Below, piece by piece: positions 46,397 to 56,645 of a DNA stretch of 64,000 nucleotides. Where the stretch lies: positions 57,769,997 to 57,833,996 of the forward strand of contig OW799237.1 of NCBI GenBank assembly GCA_941918925.1, read 5' to 3'. This DNA comes from Phyto melanocephala. Lineage: Eukaryota > Arthropoda > Insecta > Diptera > Rhinophoridae. The translations under genes were made by a program, and so were the position numbers. Numbering within the stretch: position 1 is the first letter of the stretch; the number at the start of each line of letters is the position of its first letter. The notes below the pieces were generated by a model, which saw only the letters and a list, made by a program, of their open reading frames with translations, was not told the origin of the DNA and searched no databases.

Positions 46397-47887
46397 CCCT
46401 AGTCCTTATACCCGAGTACAGGTGTGGCCATTAACACTTCTGAGTAATGCACCTTCTAAATGGCTTATGCTTTTTTACTAAAACTTTAGATCTAAGAAAA
46501 TGGATGAAATCTGCGTCAACTGATACCTCAATTATTATCCTAGATCAAGCCTTTGAGGAGCTATGAGCTTCTAAACTCGAGACCCCCAAGAACGTATACC
46601 CAAGTACAGATGTGGCCACTCATGCAGTTGTATGAATTGATTATATAAATCAAAGAATGTTTGTTTTTTATGTAATATAATGTTTTTATTTTATTTATTA
46701 TAACTTTAATTAAAGTTTTGTGGCCATTATTGCAAATTTCGCACACAAAGTAATTTCGTGAATGTTGAACACATATTGGCCGTTTACAAGCAGAGCATAT
46801 ATTACGAGTGCGTCCTCTGTGCTCGCCGTGATAATAACACAAAAAGGGGCTTCCAATTTGGATTTTTTCCACGTACACTAGTCGCTGCAGACGTTGACTG
46901 TAAATCGCCAACTTTTCTTGGAGTTGCGCATTACCTAAACATTGACTGAACGACTTTCAATTACTGGCATACATAGCTCCTTGGCGAGATGGCGAAAAAA
47001 GTGTTTGCGTCTTAGCTTACTAAATGGGATGTTTTCGTTATTTTCAAAATATATGATGTACGCTGACTATTTTGTCAAATCAATCATATTGAAAAATAGA
47101 GATAATGGCCAACGCTTAGTCTGTCTTTGGCAAGTATATTCTCCAAGCAGTTGGTCCATAACATCCACTCCTCCTTTTGTTTTATTGTAAAATTCGACTA
47201 CTTCTGGCTTTCCGCTTGTAATAATTGCGTTATCATCATGCATTGAAGATTAAACAATAACTGCCTTGTTTTTTTTCGGCACATATGAGCACATAGAAAT
47301 GTTGGGCATAAAGCTGAAGACTGTTGACTCCACAGAGCGATATTTGTGAGCCAACATTTCTTTGGGTATGAGCGACTTATTTTTACGTGCTGTTTCAACC
47401 GCAGTTAAATTTATTGACCACAAGTTTTGAAATAAATTATGGCTTGTAAAAAAATTGTCCATTGTTTTATTGTGCCCGCTTCAATGAAATCGACTTACCA
47501 AATCCTTCACTACGCGTTCACCCTGATTAGTTTCCTCTCCCGTAATAGCTTGTCCGTTATATATTTGACCATGCAGAGGGTAAGAACTTTTGGCATCACA
47601 CACCCACCATACTTTGATACCATACTTCACCGGTTTAAATGAGATGTATTGCGTGAAACGGGTACGGTCACGATAAGGGAACATCTGGTCGTCCACGGTA
47701 AGTTTTCACTATGTACGCAAACTTATTCTAACTAGTTATAATCTTAGTTAATATATTAAAGTACAAATTATATGAATAAAAAAATTTTTTGCTAATAAAT
47801 TATAAGAAAAAACACAAATAATTGTTACTGGCCACACCTGTACTTGGGTATACGTTTACGTAAAAAAGTTGGGTATAAGGGCCAGGG
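46397..47887 (-). mobile_element. piggyBac-family element with TTAA duplications
   Basis: TTAA lies directly outside both ends (46393-46396; 47888-47891). The left end CCCTAGTCCTTATACCC and right end (inverted) CCCTGGCCCTTATACCC form 17-bp TIRs with two mismatches. A second inverted block, GTACAGGTGTGGCCA, lies just inside at both ends (46420; 47830). Length is 1491 bp. The interior holds a transposase pseudogene on the minus strand. Superfamily is certain from TTAA, the CCC start and the protein. Confidence 0.85.
46620..47700 (-). pseudogene. piggyBac transposase pseudogene
   Basis: Reverse-strand blocks in order are VDDQMFPYRDRTRF...KPVKYGIKVWWVCD (first catalytic Asp, DEQLLGFRG-type, 47695-47590) and MDNFFTSHNLFQNL (second Asp, CDNWFTS-type, near 47455). 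KNKSLIPKEMLAHKYRSVES follows, then EVVEFYNKTKGGVDVMDQ (third Asp, near 47150) and KRWPLSLFFNMID. A C-terminal Cys-rich finger, CSACKRPICVQHSRNYFVC, is at 46795-46735. All three aspartates are present, but the blocks sit in different frames with stops. The N-terminal about 250 residues are missing. It is dead, yet recent enough for each motif to be readable. Confidence 0.8.
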
Positions 47888-48357
47888 TTAACTTCGATAT
47901 GTCATTAAAATATTTTCGTAAATGTAGTCTTTTAATGAAAGTAGACGTTAAAGTAGGCGTCTCAAAATAGTTTCTGATAATAAATAAAACTCAGATATTT
48001 CAATATAGTTCTTTATTCTTCCAAAAATTTTGTCCAAAGAAAAATTATATGAAATTAAGATAAACCGTTATATGGGAGGTATACGTAAAGTGGGCGTGTC
48101 ACCTAAATTGACTTGCATAACAATGGCATTGACTAAAAGTATATATTTAGCAAATTTCTTTAGCATACCTCCAAATTTTGTCAGTTTTATGAGCTTTTAA
48201 ACTTCATTAACATTAGATAACGTAAAAAGTAGGTGTTATAGTCGGCGTGTCAAAGCTGTTTCTGCTAATGAATACAACTTAAATATTCCAATATAGTCCT
48301 CTATTATCCCAAAACCTTTATTCATAGAACAATTATATGAATTTGAAGTAAAGCCTT

Positions 48358-48495
48358 TTTTATACCCTCAACCAAAAAAATGGTGGGAGTATATTCACTT
48401 TGTCATTCCGTTTGTAACACATCGAAGTTACCATTTTAGACCCCATAAAATATATATATTCTGAATCGGGGTTTAATTTTATGACTATCTAGCCA
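48358..48495 (+). repeat. DINE-1-like 5' arm
   Basis: TTATACCCTCAACCAAAAAA, then GTCATTCCGTTTGTAACAC and ACCCCATAAAATATATATAT, then GACTATCTAGCCA, where it stops against LINE sequence. It abuts the reverse-strand copy ending at 48355 head-to-head. It may be the 5' piece of the plus-strand repeat that resumes at 51865, but the middle segment (GTCCGTC box onward) is missing, so this is uncertain. Confidence 0.55.
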
Positions 48496-48599
48496 GTAAT
48501 TATGTTGAAATTAAATGATATGTTGAGTGTATTTCTACGGCTTTTCAGAGTTGACAGCTTAATAAGAAAGAGTCTAGCTGAATACGAAGGTTAACTCAT

Positions 48600-50450
48600 C
48601 GGGTTAAAGTTTAACCCACGAAGAAGACAAAAAAGCAGAAACTGCTTTTGAACGGATTCAATAGCGGTTTGCTTCTTATTAGTTAAATAAGAATAAATCC
48701 ATTTTATACTAACATCTGAAAACCCCATTAAACATAAATTCGTTTTAAGTAGCACGTGTTTGACTTTATCGAAAGCTTTACTACAATCAGTATAGATAAC
48801 ATCAGTCTTTTGTTGAAGAAATCCTAGATGTATAGTAGTTGTAAGTTATAAAAGATTTGTCATAGCAGAACATCGTATTTGAAATCCATGCTGATAGGGT
48901 GATATCAAATTTGCAACTTGGTAAGATATGTGTTCAGTTATGACTTTTTCAAATAGTTAAGGTATAAGGTATAATTTTGCTATACCACGAAATATCAGAT
49001 TTATTTCCTGATTTATACAAAGGAACAATAAAAGATTCCCTCCAAACGTCAGGAAAATTACCGGATTCTATTGATGTGTTAAATACAATTGCTAAGGGAA
49101 TGGCAATAGCTTCAGCACAGTTTATTAAAATATTGCTAGGAATTTTATCAAGGCTGAAGTTGAATGAAAATTTAAGATTCTTTAGTTCCATAGAGATTTT
49201 AGAAATATCAATTAATGAAATAGATATCATCTGATTTGCTGTTATTTTGTAACGGTAAATTTCAGAATCCATATAAGTTGAAGCCGAATAAGTTGTTGAG
49301 GAAAAAGTTGCTTATAATGGCATCATCGATGGATTCAACTTGTTGAAACCTCATAGAGGAACGGTATCCAGCTGTTTTTTTCTTAGAATTAACAAACTTA
49401 AATGATTTCGGAATACGTTTACAGTTATATTTCATTTTATATAAATAATTATCATAACATGATTTATTGAGTGATGTGTATACAGCACGACTCACGGAGT
49501 ACCTGAGATAGTCAACATAGGATCCAGATTGTTATTGTTATTATAGCATATTTTCTATTTATTCTTAACACGAGCCAATTGTTTACTATTCCATGGTGGA
49601 CCAGATAAATGTTTGGAAATATTTTTCTGCACACATAAATTTAAAAAAGAGTAGATCCTTTTGTAGAATGCATTACACATTTGATTTACATCATTATAAG
49701 ACGATAATATGTTGTTTCAGTTTGTATCCATAATGAGTTTATTAAACATGTTATAATTGGTATGTTTGAATGCAAAAACTTTTTCATCTTTATCCATCAA
49801 ATGAATATCAGATTTCTATGGAATGGATGACACTAATTTAATTGTAGTATGGCAACAATCTTCCAACATTTTCATAGAGAATGAGCGTCTAACGAAGCAA
49901 TCAGCAACATCGTTAAGAAATATTAACTCTAAAATTAGAATAATCGTTAGGAATGCTATTAATCTGGAAAAGGCACATGTCATATAAAATATTAAAGAAT
50001 TCATCGTAGTTCAAATTTTGCCTCGTTTGAGTAAAATATCTGTCATATATATATCCAAGCTATTGAAGGTAAGTTAAATCGCCAAAAACAATAACGGAGT
50101 CAGCATCATAAACAGAACGAGTAATAGATTTTTAAGCCTTAGCAGGATAAATATATATAATAGGAGAAGAAGATGGCGGGATATACGAACAATTTACAAA
50201 TATTGGTTTACAATTAAGTTTTATCAAGACAGATATAAATTCAATAGCATATGATGAGTCTATTTTAACAAGTTCAGATGACAAATTAAGAAAAACTGCT
50301 ATAAGGACGCCACCACCAGTAGTTCCGCTACCAAGATCACGACGATAAATATTGAAATTATTATATAGAATCTCGGAATTTACAATATTTGCATTAAATC
50401 AGGTTTCTGTAAATACTAAGACATTATAAAAGATATTAAAACTATTTATA
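48600..50450 (-). pseudogene. LINE ORF2: endonuclease and partial reverse transcriptase
   Basis: The endonuclease begins VLVFTETWFNANIVNSEILY, with YRRDLGSGTTGGGVLIAV (50360-50280), FISVLIKLNCKPIFVNCSYI and a degraded SVIVFGDL (50080). The linker YDNYLYKMKYNCKRIPKSFK follows (49470). The reverse transcriptase has ILINCAEAIAIPLAIVFNTS then FPDVWRESFIVPLYKSGNKS (49130-49000) and YQHGFQIRC. DVIYTDCSKAFDKVKHVLL carries the first catalytic Asp (48815). Stops and frameshifts are scattered, and motifs after LTNKKQT are deleted. The TETW, GDFN-like and YTDFSKAFD styles fit Jockey/CR1-type LINEs without RNase H. Confidence 0.65.
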
Positions 50451-50519
50451 TAGACGAAAGCTTAGTTCTTAAGCCACGAATATTTTGGTAAATGATAGAA
50501 ACGTAATCTTTCGAATATT

Positions 50520-51320
50520 TTAGTTTTTTGAAGCTGAATGGTACTGGAGTAACACCAACATTTTGAAATCTAGTCTTGTGTACATATTCCTGCACCAATG
50601 TTTGTTTTTTGGCCAGAAATTCGGACCGAGTATAGTTGCAAAAATATCGGCGGAAACCGTTATTTTAAGAGATGAGATAAAATGTGGTTGAGAAAAATTA
50701 AACGTTTGTATTGAAGTATTAACATCGGTACCGATTTTATTTTTTATATAGTAATCAATAGCATCGGGAAACGAATAAAGTTTTCTTTGGAGAAATAGCA
50801 CGAAGAGGATTTTGAACTATTTCATCAGTATTAGAATGTGAGTGATTATCAACAGTGAGATATTGGTGACATAATTTAAAATGGTTCCAGCATTATTAAA
50901 TTGAGAATTCGATCTAATAAACTCAGTCTCATGAGGTGAGCTTATATATAAGTATTTAAGACAGACGGAACTGGGTCAGATACAATTACAGAACAACAGA
51001 AATATTATCACATTTTTCTTTATTATTATTTCTTGCTGAATTATGACGTTTTGGAGAAGGTATAGGTGGCGATTTCAGGTTAATTAAATGATTTAATATA
51101 ACAATCAATGTACCATACGCAAAATGTGTTCATTTAATTTGGCAGCTTCAATTTGTAATTCAAGAAATTCAATTCTAGTATCTTGAAAAAATCGATAGAA
51201 GTTAAAGCCATTTTTCTACAGTTTTCACAACACCAATGAAGTCCCTTGTTTTTGGATATAGCTTCTGCAACTAATCCTGATAGAGCACTGCATACATTCA
51301 AAGTGCCAACATTCATGGCA
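50520..51320 (-). pseudogene. LINE ORF1 remnant
   Basis: The reverse strand reads KNKGLHWCCENCRK (51250-51210), a partial PHD/zinc-type segment followed by an amphipathic stretch. Separately, SADIFATILGPNFWPKNKHW and LDFKMLVLLQYHSASKN lie at 50650-50525, with the order reversed by frameshifts. Position directly upstream of ORF2 in the same orientation supports ORF1. Sequence similarity alone is weak. Confidence 0.45.
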
Positions 51321-51510
51321 CAGCCTACAGAAACTTATCCTTTCATCATCGTTTTTAATGGAACAATTTTTTTATTAAACATACCATTTCCGGATTATTT
51401 TGTGAAAGTAGTATATCAATCTAATTTCAATCCAAAATATTCGATGGGATACAATAAGTGGGATACTATAGTGGCTTTCAAACTGTAATACAATCTGACA
51501 GTATCTTTCA

Positions 51511-51864
51511 ATTAAAACAGTTTGAGAAAAACAGCTGTTATTGTTTTATTTTTTCTCCTTTGCTTTTTTCAGATTCAATGCAGTTTTTGTTTTGAATAAC
51601 TTAGGATAGTTTAATTTATTTATTTATGGTATAATTCCAGATATAAGAACACCATTCACATTCACAATAAAAGTCTTCAGTAGGTTTTGACTTTTAATAT
51701 TTTTAACAAAACCAACGAATAAAAAATATAAATTAAGGATCAGAATAAAAAAACACGACTAAACAGATCCAGAGATGGGAAATGAAACTGAAAAAATTAT
51801 GTGTATGATTCTTAAACTTCGCAAACATTGCTTTTTTGTTTAAGGCTTTGTTATAACGGAAAAT
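51511..51864. other. AT-rich spacer
   Basis: Short stretch between the LINE 5' side and the next DINE arm. Nothing recognised. Confidence 0.4.
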
Positions 51865-52495
51865 AAGTGTGATACGCCCTCTTTTACGCCCACCTCCCAC
51901 ATATCGTTTTACTTTAAACTCATATAATTTCTCTACGAATAAAGATTTTGGATTATTAAGGGACTATATTGAAACATCTTGGTTGTACTCATTAGCAAAA
52001 ACAACTTTGACACGCCTACTACAACGCCCACTTTTCACGTTATATACCGTTAATGAAATTTAAAAGCTCATAAAGCCGACAAAATTAGAGGTATGGTGAT
52101 GAAATTTGCTAAAGATATCCTTTTAGTCAATGTCATTGTTATGCCAGAATATTTAGGTGACACGCCTACTTTAAGGTCTACCTCCCATATAACGACTTAT
52201 ATTAAATTCCTATAATTTCTCTATGGACAAAACTTTTGAAAGAATAAAGAACTATATTGAAATATCTCTGTTTTATTTATTATCAGAAACTACTTTGACA
52301 CACCTACTTTAACGCCCACTTTCATTGAAAGAATAAATTTTCGAAAATATTTTAATGGCATATCGAAGTTATACAAAGAAAGTGATGCATATTTTAGTAT
52401 AAAAATATTATTCCATAGCGATTACTGTTAATAACAAATGAATAAATTTTAAAGTACATAAAATTGGTAGTGGGTATAAAAGACTTTAAAATAAG
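51865..52495 (+). mobile_element. DINE-1-like repeat 3' arm with internal duplication
   Basis: ACGCCCTCTTTTACGCCCAC at 51874 and GACACGCCTACTACAACGCC at 52009 start the CACGCCC-rich body. GGGACTATATTGAAACATC (51959) recurs as AGAACTATATTGAAATATC (52244), a period of about 286 bp. The 3' side AATTGGTAGTGGGTATAAAA ends at 52485 with no intact hairpin. It is the closest relative of the copy at 46243-48355, in inverted orientation. Confidence 0.65.
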
Positions 52496-52499
52496 AATA

Positions 52500-53040
52500 C
52501 ATATTTTTGGCATGACCTTGGCTCTCGGTTTTGCTTTTGAGAATATTGTCTAGTTTTTTCGCATAAAGCCGAGATTTCACACAACCCCAGGGAAAAAATC
52601 ACATGGTGTTGATGCTTGACTTTGATGGCTAGCTGACATTTCTTTCAATAATTTGTTTGAAAGTTGTTGCTAAAATAAATGGATTGTTTTATGAGCTTTA
52701 TTGTTCTTGCTGAAACCACATATTGTCTAGATCCATGACTTGTCTTATCTAATCCGCACCAGATCGTTTCTCACATTCTTCACTTTTCTCCATTACCCAT
52801 TGAACGGCTTTCCATGGTCTACTGATTTCTATGAGCTGACGTTCTCGTTTCCAAAAGACCCACCGGCATATTTACGCACAGGAGACAACTGTTCGAATAT
52901 TTGTCACACTACGTTCACTTTCTCCAATGAAAGTTGGTTAAAGTTTGGGAGTATAATTTACCATATTTTTGTAATAACCCTTCACAACTATAATACGTTA
53001 GTGTTTTGTAAAGCTCTCCATTTTTAAAATTCGGAATAAA
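52500..53040 (-). pseudogene. DD41D-like mariner transposase remnant
   Basis: The reverse strand reads MDLDNMWFQQEQ (second-aspartate WFQQDGA block, degraded, 52740-52700). It continues CDFFPWGCVKSRLYAKKLDN (third-aspartate CDLTPLDYFLWGYVKS block, 52600-52540). Sequence toward 53030 is frameshifted N-terminal material. The third-aspartate motif has lost the LTP segment. Related to but older than the copy at 23270. It is the host site of the hAT element at 53054. Confidence 0.55.
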
Positions 53041-53104
53041 CATGTATTACAGCCATAGCTGCCAGATAAAATAGGGGCAAAATCGACATAAAAACGTCAA
53101 AATA

Positions 53105-53272
53105 AAACAAGTAAGAGTGCTATATTCGGCCATGCCGAATCTTATATACCCTTCACAACGTGTAGTCATGCAATAACAGTAGTTTGTATCACAATTTATT
53201 TGTATTACCATTTATAAAAAACATACATAAATATATAAAAACATCCCATTGTAAAATTAAAAATTAAATGGT
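53105..53272 (-). repeat. DINE-1-like 3' fragment inside the hAT element
   Basis: AACAAGTAAGAGTGCTATAT, the hairpin ATTCGGCCATGCCGAAT, then TATACCCTTCACAACGTGTA and CATCCCATTGTAAAATTA. It is truncated where the gene-like segment's 3' side begins. Confidence 0.7.
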
Positions 53273-53427
53273 TTTATTAGACCCTTTTAAGTTAAGAACA
53301 TGACAATAAATATAATACAATTTAGAATTAATTTCGAAAAATAAATATTAATATGTATATAAATACAAAAAATAATAAATAATGAATTGGCTGCATCTAA
53401 TTCAGACTAATTCACAATTAATTATAA

Positions 53428-53811
53428 TCATTTCTTTCTAAAGTTTCTACCGATTAAGGTAGCTTTAGGCAAGCGTAAGACGAGCACAACGCCAAAATAA
53501 ACTACATCGTTTCGCTTTTTAGCCCATAAATTTATTTCTGGATCTGCAAACCAGTCTTCCTTAATTTTCTTCTTCTTGTTGGTTACCTGTGAAAAACACC
53601 ATTAAAATTTCACATCAGCTACTACAAAGTTTTGTATAAAAAATCGTTGAATGTCTACTTACAGAGGAAGAGCTGCTACAATTTTCATCATCTTGGTTCT
53701 CTATAGAAAATATAATGTTTGATTTTTAAGGTTTTAATGTATAATTAAAAAGAACTTACCATTTTTTCTAAGTATTAAAGCTATTAACTTGTCACTTATT
53801 TTCAAATAAAT
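53428..53811 (-). pseudogene. Three-exon gene-like segment, unidentified
   Basis: One continuous reading frame runs through consensus introns. Exon a ends ...LIALILRKN at 53760, with GTAAGT. The 59-bp intron (53759-53701) ends TTTTCTATAG. Exon b (53700-53663) encodes ENQDDENCSSSSS, followed by GTAAGT. The 76-bp intron (53662-53587) ends TTTTTCACAG. Exon c (53586-53428) encodes VTNKKKKIKEDWFADPEINL, then WAKKRNDVVYFGVVLVLRLP and a short basic tail to TGA. Intron phases agree (1, then 0). The frame is open upstream only to about 53811, with no start codon, so the 5' end of the gene is missing. TTTTATT at 53274 would read AATAAAA, a possible poly(A) signal. I do not recognise the protein. Confidence 0.5.
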
Positions 53812-53918
53812 TTACGTTAAAAACTAAAATTGTTTTAAACGCATTTCCAAATTTATATTTGTTCGTGTTGTAGGTATCAGTTGATAATATGTGGCATATA
53901 CCATGTTAAAAATAAAGA

Positions 53919-54059
53919 GGAAAAATTACCCACACAAACACATTAAATAATGATCGATGTATCTCTTTCACTCTGTACACTCTGTTCAAATGTACAAAGT
54001 GGAAAAATTACCCACACAAACACATTAAATAATGATCGATGTATCTCTTTCACTCTGTT
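53919..54059. repeat. 82-bp tandem duplication (1.7 copies)
   Basis: GGAAAAATTACCCACACAAA begins at 53919 and again at 54001. The 59 bp that follow are identical, ending CTTTCACTCTGT. It lies inside the hAT element. Confidence 0.9.
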
Positions 54060-54265
54060 CTATTATTAAAGACATAAAAAACCGTTACAAATTATTTTTA
54101 CTTAATTTAAGGTTGATATAAAAGTAATAAAAAATGTTGCAAACTTGAATTCTTGAAAATCGCCAAAAACATAGCATAAATCGTCAAATCGTCAACACTT
54201 AATTTTAGCACGTAAAATCGTCAAAATGACGATAAATCGTCAAATCTGGCAGCTATGATTACAGC

Positions 54266-54488
54266 CGCTAATTTTAAGAGTTACCACTGGCCCAAAAAAA
54301 TACACTAAATTTAAAAAGTGTATTCTAACCGAGACAACCTTTATAAGTATAAGAAATACAGATTAATAATATGTATGTACACATGTATATACACGACATG
54401 CATATACTAACACTTCTTATATTAGTGATCAGCGTATGTTTTTATTATATTATTATTACCAGTTTCTTATCGTTTCCTACTTTATAGA
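54266..54488. other. Spacer with TATG/CATG-rich sequence
   Basis: Flank of the hAT element. Nothing recognised. Confidence 0.4.
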
Positions 54489-54744
54489 CTGAACTGAGAA
54501 ATATAAAATGTCTCTTGAAGTACTTAATTTATTCTTTGGGGTTGCAAGAGTATCTACCCCAATTTCCTATAAAAATTTGTGCCCACTTTAAAATGTTAAA
54601 TATTTTATATCTTGCTGTAGGTATTATGAAATAACTTAGATATTTGCTCATAGTGTCTCCGTTTAGTCTACTTGTTATGTTATTGGAAGCATATAGTATT
54701 TTTCCAAACTTGGCTAAATTTTTGTTACTTTTGACACATGACAC
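54489..54744 (+). repeat. Inverted-pair repeat, block A
   Basis: TGTCTCTTGAAGTACTTAAT to TTGACACATGACAC. It matches block A' at 57776-57997 in inverted orientation (shared TTTGGGGTTGCAAGA and TTTGCTCATAGTGTCTCCGT). There is an indel of about 35 bp. Origin unknown. Confidence 0.7.
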
Positions 54745-56239
54745 AACATAAAGTAACATGTGTGAAGTAGTTATTAGTTTTTTATTTATCATAATAATCC
54801 TATCGCAGGTCAATATTTCTATTAAAATGATTCGGGCTTTATTACGAATGGCGTGAACAAGCTCCTCTCAATTATGAAACGTCTGCATTGAGTCATTATT
54901 TAAATGTTCAAAAGTATTGTTGAGACGTTTTCAACCTAGAGAACGCTACGAATGAACTATTGTTGAAAATATATAATTTTTATTAATATTTCAATTAATG
55001 CACTTAATATTTTCAATGCTTGTGTGAAGAGAAAATTCAGCCCACTAATATAAATTAACACTGCCCACCGTAATCAGTTGAAGAAGTTGAAGAATCATTT
55101 TGAATTTTTAGGCACTTAACACTTAAAATTTATACAGACGATGTGTACATTTCATTTTTATGTTAACATTTTAATCTATTTTTGCTTTTGTTCAATAAAT
55201 GAATTTTTTGCCTTGAAATTTAAAGAAAATTTCATAATGTAACTTTTAAAAAAATAACTTTTGTGAAAGAGAAGCGAAATTTTGCTTGGTCTTCCCCTGG
55301 AGACACTGTTCGTCATCTAAACTACAAAATGCCCACTCAAGTCGACAAATTTTTATTTATTTTTTTATTTTGTTTTGGTTTAACACAATTGTGATTCGAA
55401 ACAATTTATTGAGTTATATCATGGGCGAGGCTGTAAACAGACAAAACGCAAATACATATTCTTACACAAGTACATATAATTTCATTACAATTTTAAACGA
55501 AAATTGCTGTAAACTAAACTCACATGTCCCATATACATTTGCACTGAGCCCGAGAGACAATGCGAAAGGTCAAACGAAGAACGAGTCGAAGTAAATAAGG
55601 TGTGAACATGTTGAAGGGAATCATTAATTTCAATTTCAAGTGTAAATACCCGCACTTATTAGAGCATTTCTTTGGCAACATGTCTATATACATACACATG
55701 CACACCAGCAACGAAAGATGCCAGGCTACAGACAATATCAAACCATTGCATGAATTCTTGTTAAATTTTTTCAACGTTTCACAAAACAAACAAATAAATA
55801 AATAAATGAACAGCAGAAAAAGACGAGACAAAACTACATACATACAGTGTGCTTCAAAGATGGATGTATAATTTAAAAATACTAAAGTATAAAATAGACC
55901 CTGCTTAAGAAATTTTACCTGTTTTTATTCAAATTGTAGCAAAGTAGTGTTTTAGGTTATGATTAAATTCATACAAAGGTCTATATTTTATAACAATTAT
56001 TAAATAAAAGCAAGGCTAATTAAAATTTGCTTAAATTGCAGTGTAAACAAATTTGAAATTATAAATGAGCTTTTTTGGGTCGTTATCCTCAACGAAAATA
56101 AAGTAATAAATTAAAATCTAAATTATTTAACAAGATTTCAGTGTTATTCAGAAATATTTAGAATTTTCAAAAAATATCTTCATATACTTAGTAAAATTCT
56201 ATTCAAATTAATTTCATATTATTTTTGGAGAATGTATAT
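54745..56239. other. AT-rich DNA without recognised gene
   Basis: Frames at 55286-55843 lie on both strands without motif. I see no element end. Confidence 0.4.
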
Positions 56240-56300
56240 TATATTTAGTAGTTAAAAATAAAAAAAGCCTACATAAAATTGTTTTTAACTACTAAATATA
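56240..56300. repeat. Perfect 19-bp inverted repeat (hairpin)
   Basis: TATATTTAGTAGTTAAAAA (56240-56258) and its exact reverse complement (56282-56300), separated by 23 nt. It could form a stable hairpin or be the end-to-end remnant of a tiny element. Confidence 0.85.
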
Positions 56301-56324
56301 AGACACACTTTCCTACAATTATAT

Positions 56325-56643
56325 GAAGTTTGACAACCGATTACATGAAATGTTGAACTCCAGGCTTAAGTATAGAAACTATGTTGGCAGCAGAGCCAAA
56401 ATTCTTTGACTATGGGAAAAATGGAATATGACAAGTTTTTATCAAAGTCTCCAACTGCACACAATAATAAGGATCTGCATCGCTGCTGAATCATAACTGA
56501 GGCATTTAACTGTTGTTTCTAAGCATCACCCTATTAGATATATGACATAAATTTATATACAATGTTGTGATAACAATGGAAAGAAAGGTCGGCAAACATT
56601 GGCGGCATCTATATCGTAAGCTGATATGTGTTCTGGGTGTTGG
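56325..56643 (+). repeat. Inverted-pair repeat, block B
   Basis: GATTACATGAAATGTTGAAC, AGTATAGAAACTATGTTGG, TTTGACTATGGGAAAAATGG, CACCCTATTAGATATAT and GAAAGAAAGGTCGG. All appear, inverted, in block B' at 58308-58669. Confidence 0.7.
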
Positions 56644-56645
56644 AC

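Larger units (their letters stand above)
46243..48355 (-). mobile_element. DINE-1-like repeat split by piggyBac; internal about 290-bp duplication
   Basis: The 3' end CATTATATTCGGCTGTGCC and ACCCACCACCAATTTTGTG are at 46252-46300. The body resumes after the piggyBac insertion at 47888 with AACTTCGATATGTCATTAAA. The block GACGTTAAAGTAGGCGTCTC to CAATATAGTTCTTTATTC (47945-48015) recurs diverged at 48220-48305. The same duplication is present in the plus-strand copy at 51865-52495, which also shows the uninterrupted TATAACTTCGATATG site (minus strand of 52366-52380) where piggyBac entered here. Confidence 0.7.
48520..51510 (-). mobile_element. Jockey/CR1-like LINE, near full span but decayed
   Basis: Reverse-strand element with ORF1 and ORF2 remnants in the expected order over about 3 kb. 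A PHD-like Cys segment is at 51240-51210, ORF1 C-terminal sequence at 50800-50520 and endonuclease at 50450-49750. Linker and reverse transcriptase lie at 49495-48680, and the C-terminal IESVQKQFLLF block at 48660-48610. That C-terminal block also occurs at 59612-60090, so both belong to one family. The reverse transcriptase jumps from LTNKKQT directly to IESVQKQFLLF, an internal deletion that removes the YADD active site. No target duplication was identified. Confidence 0.7.
53054..54257 (-). mobile_element. hAT-type element carrying spliced gene-like exons
   Basis: The terminal inverted repeats CATAGCTGCCAGAT (53054-53067) and ATCTGGCAGCTATG (54244-54257) are perfect. ATTACAGC is duplicated exactly at 53046-53053 and 54258-54265. 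An 8-bp duplication with short TIRs is the hAT signature. Next to the right end, ATCGTCAAA-type motifs occur about five times (54165-54245), with CGTCAAA near the left end: probable subterminal binding repeats. Length is 1204 bp. No hAT transposase is seen. Instead there is a DINE 3' fragment (53105-53272), a three-exon gene-like segment (53428-53811) and an 82-bp tandem duplication. Confidence 0.75.

Noticed and set aside
48949..49234. Plus-strand frame opposite the LINE reverse transcriptase
   Set aside because: The minus strand carries clear reverse-transcriptase blocks, so the plus frame is its shadow.
55286..55843. Frames of 102-107 codons on both strands
   Set aside because: Mutually overlapping with no recognisable motif, and they appear by chance in a locally less stop-rich stretch.
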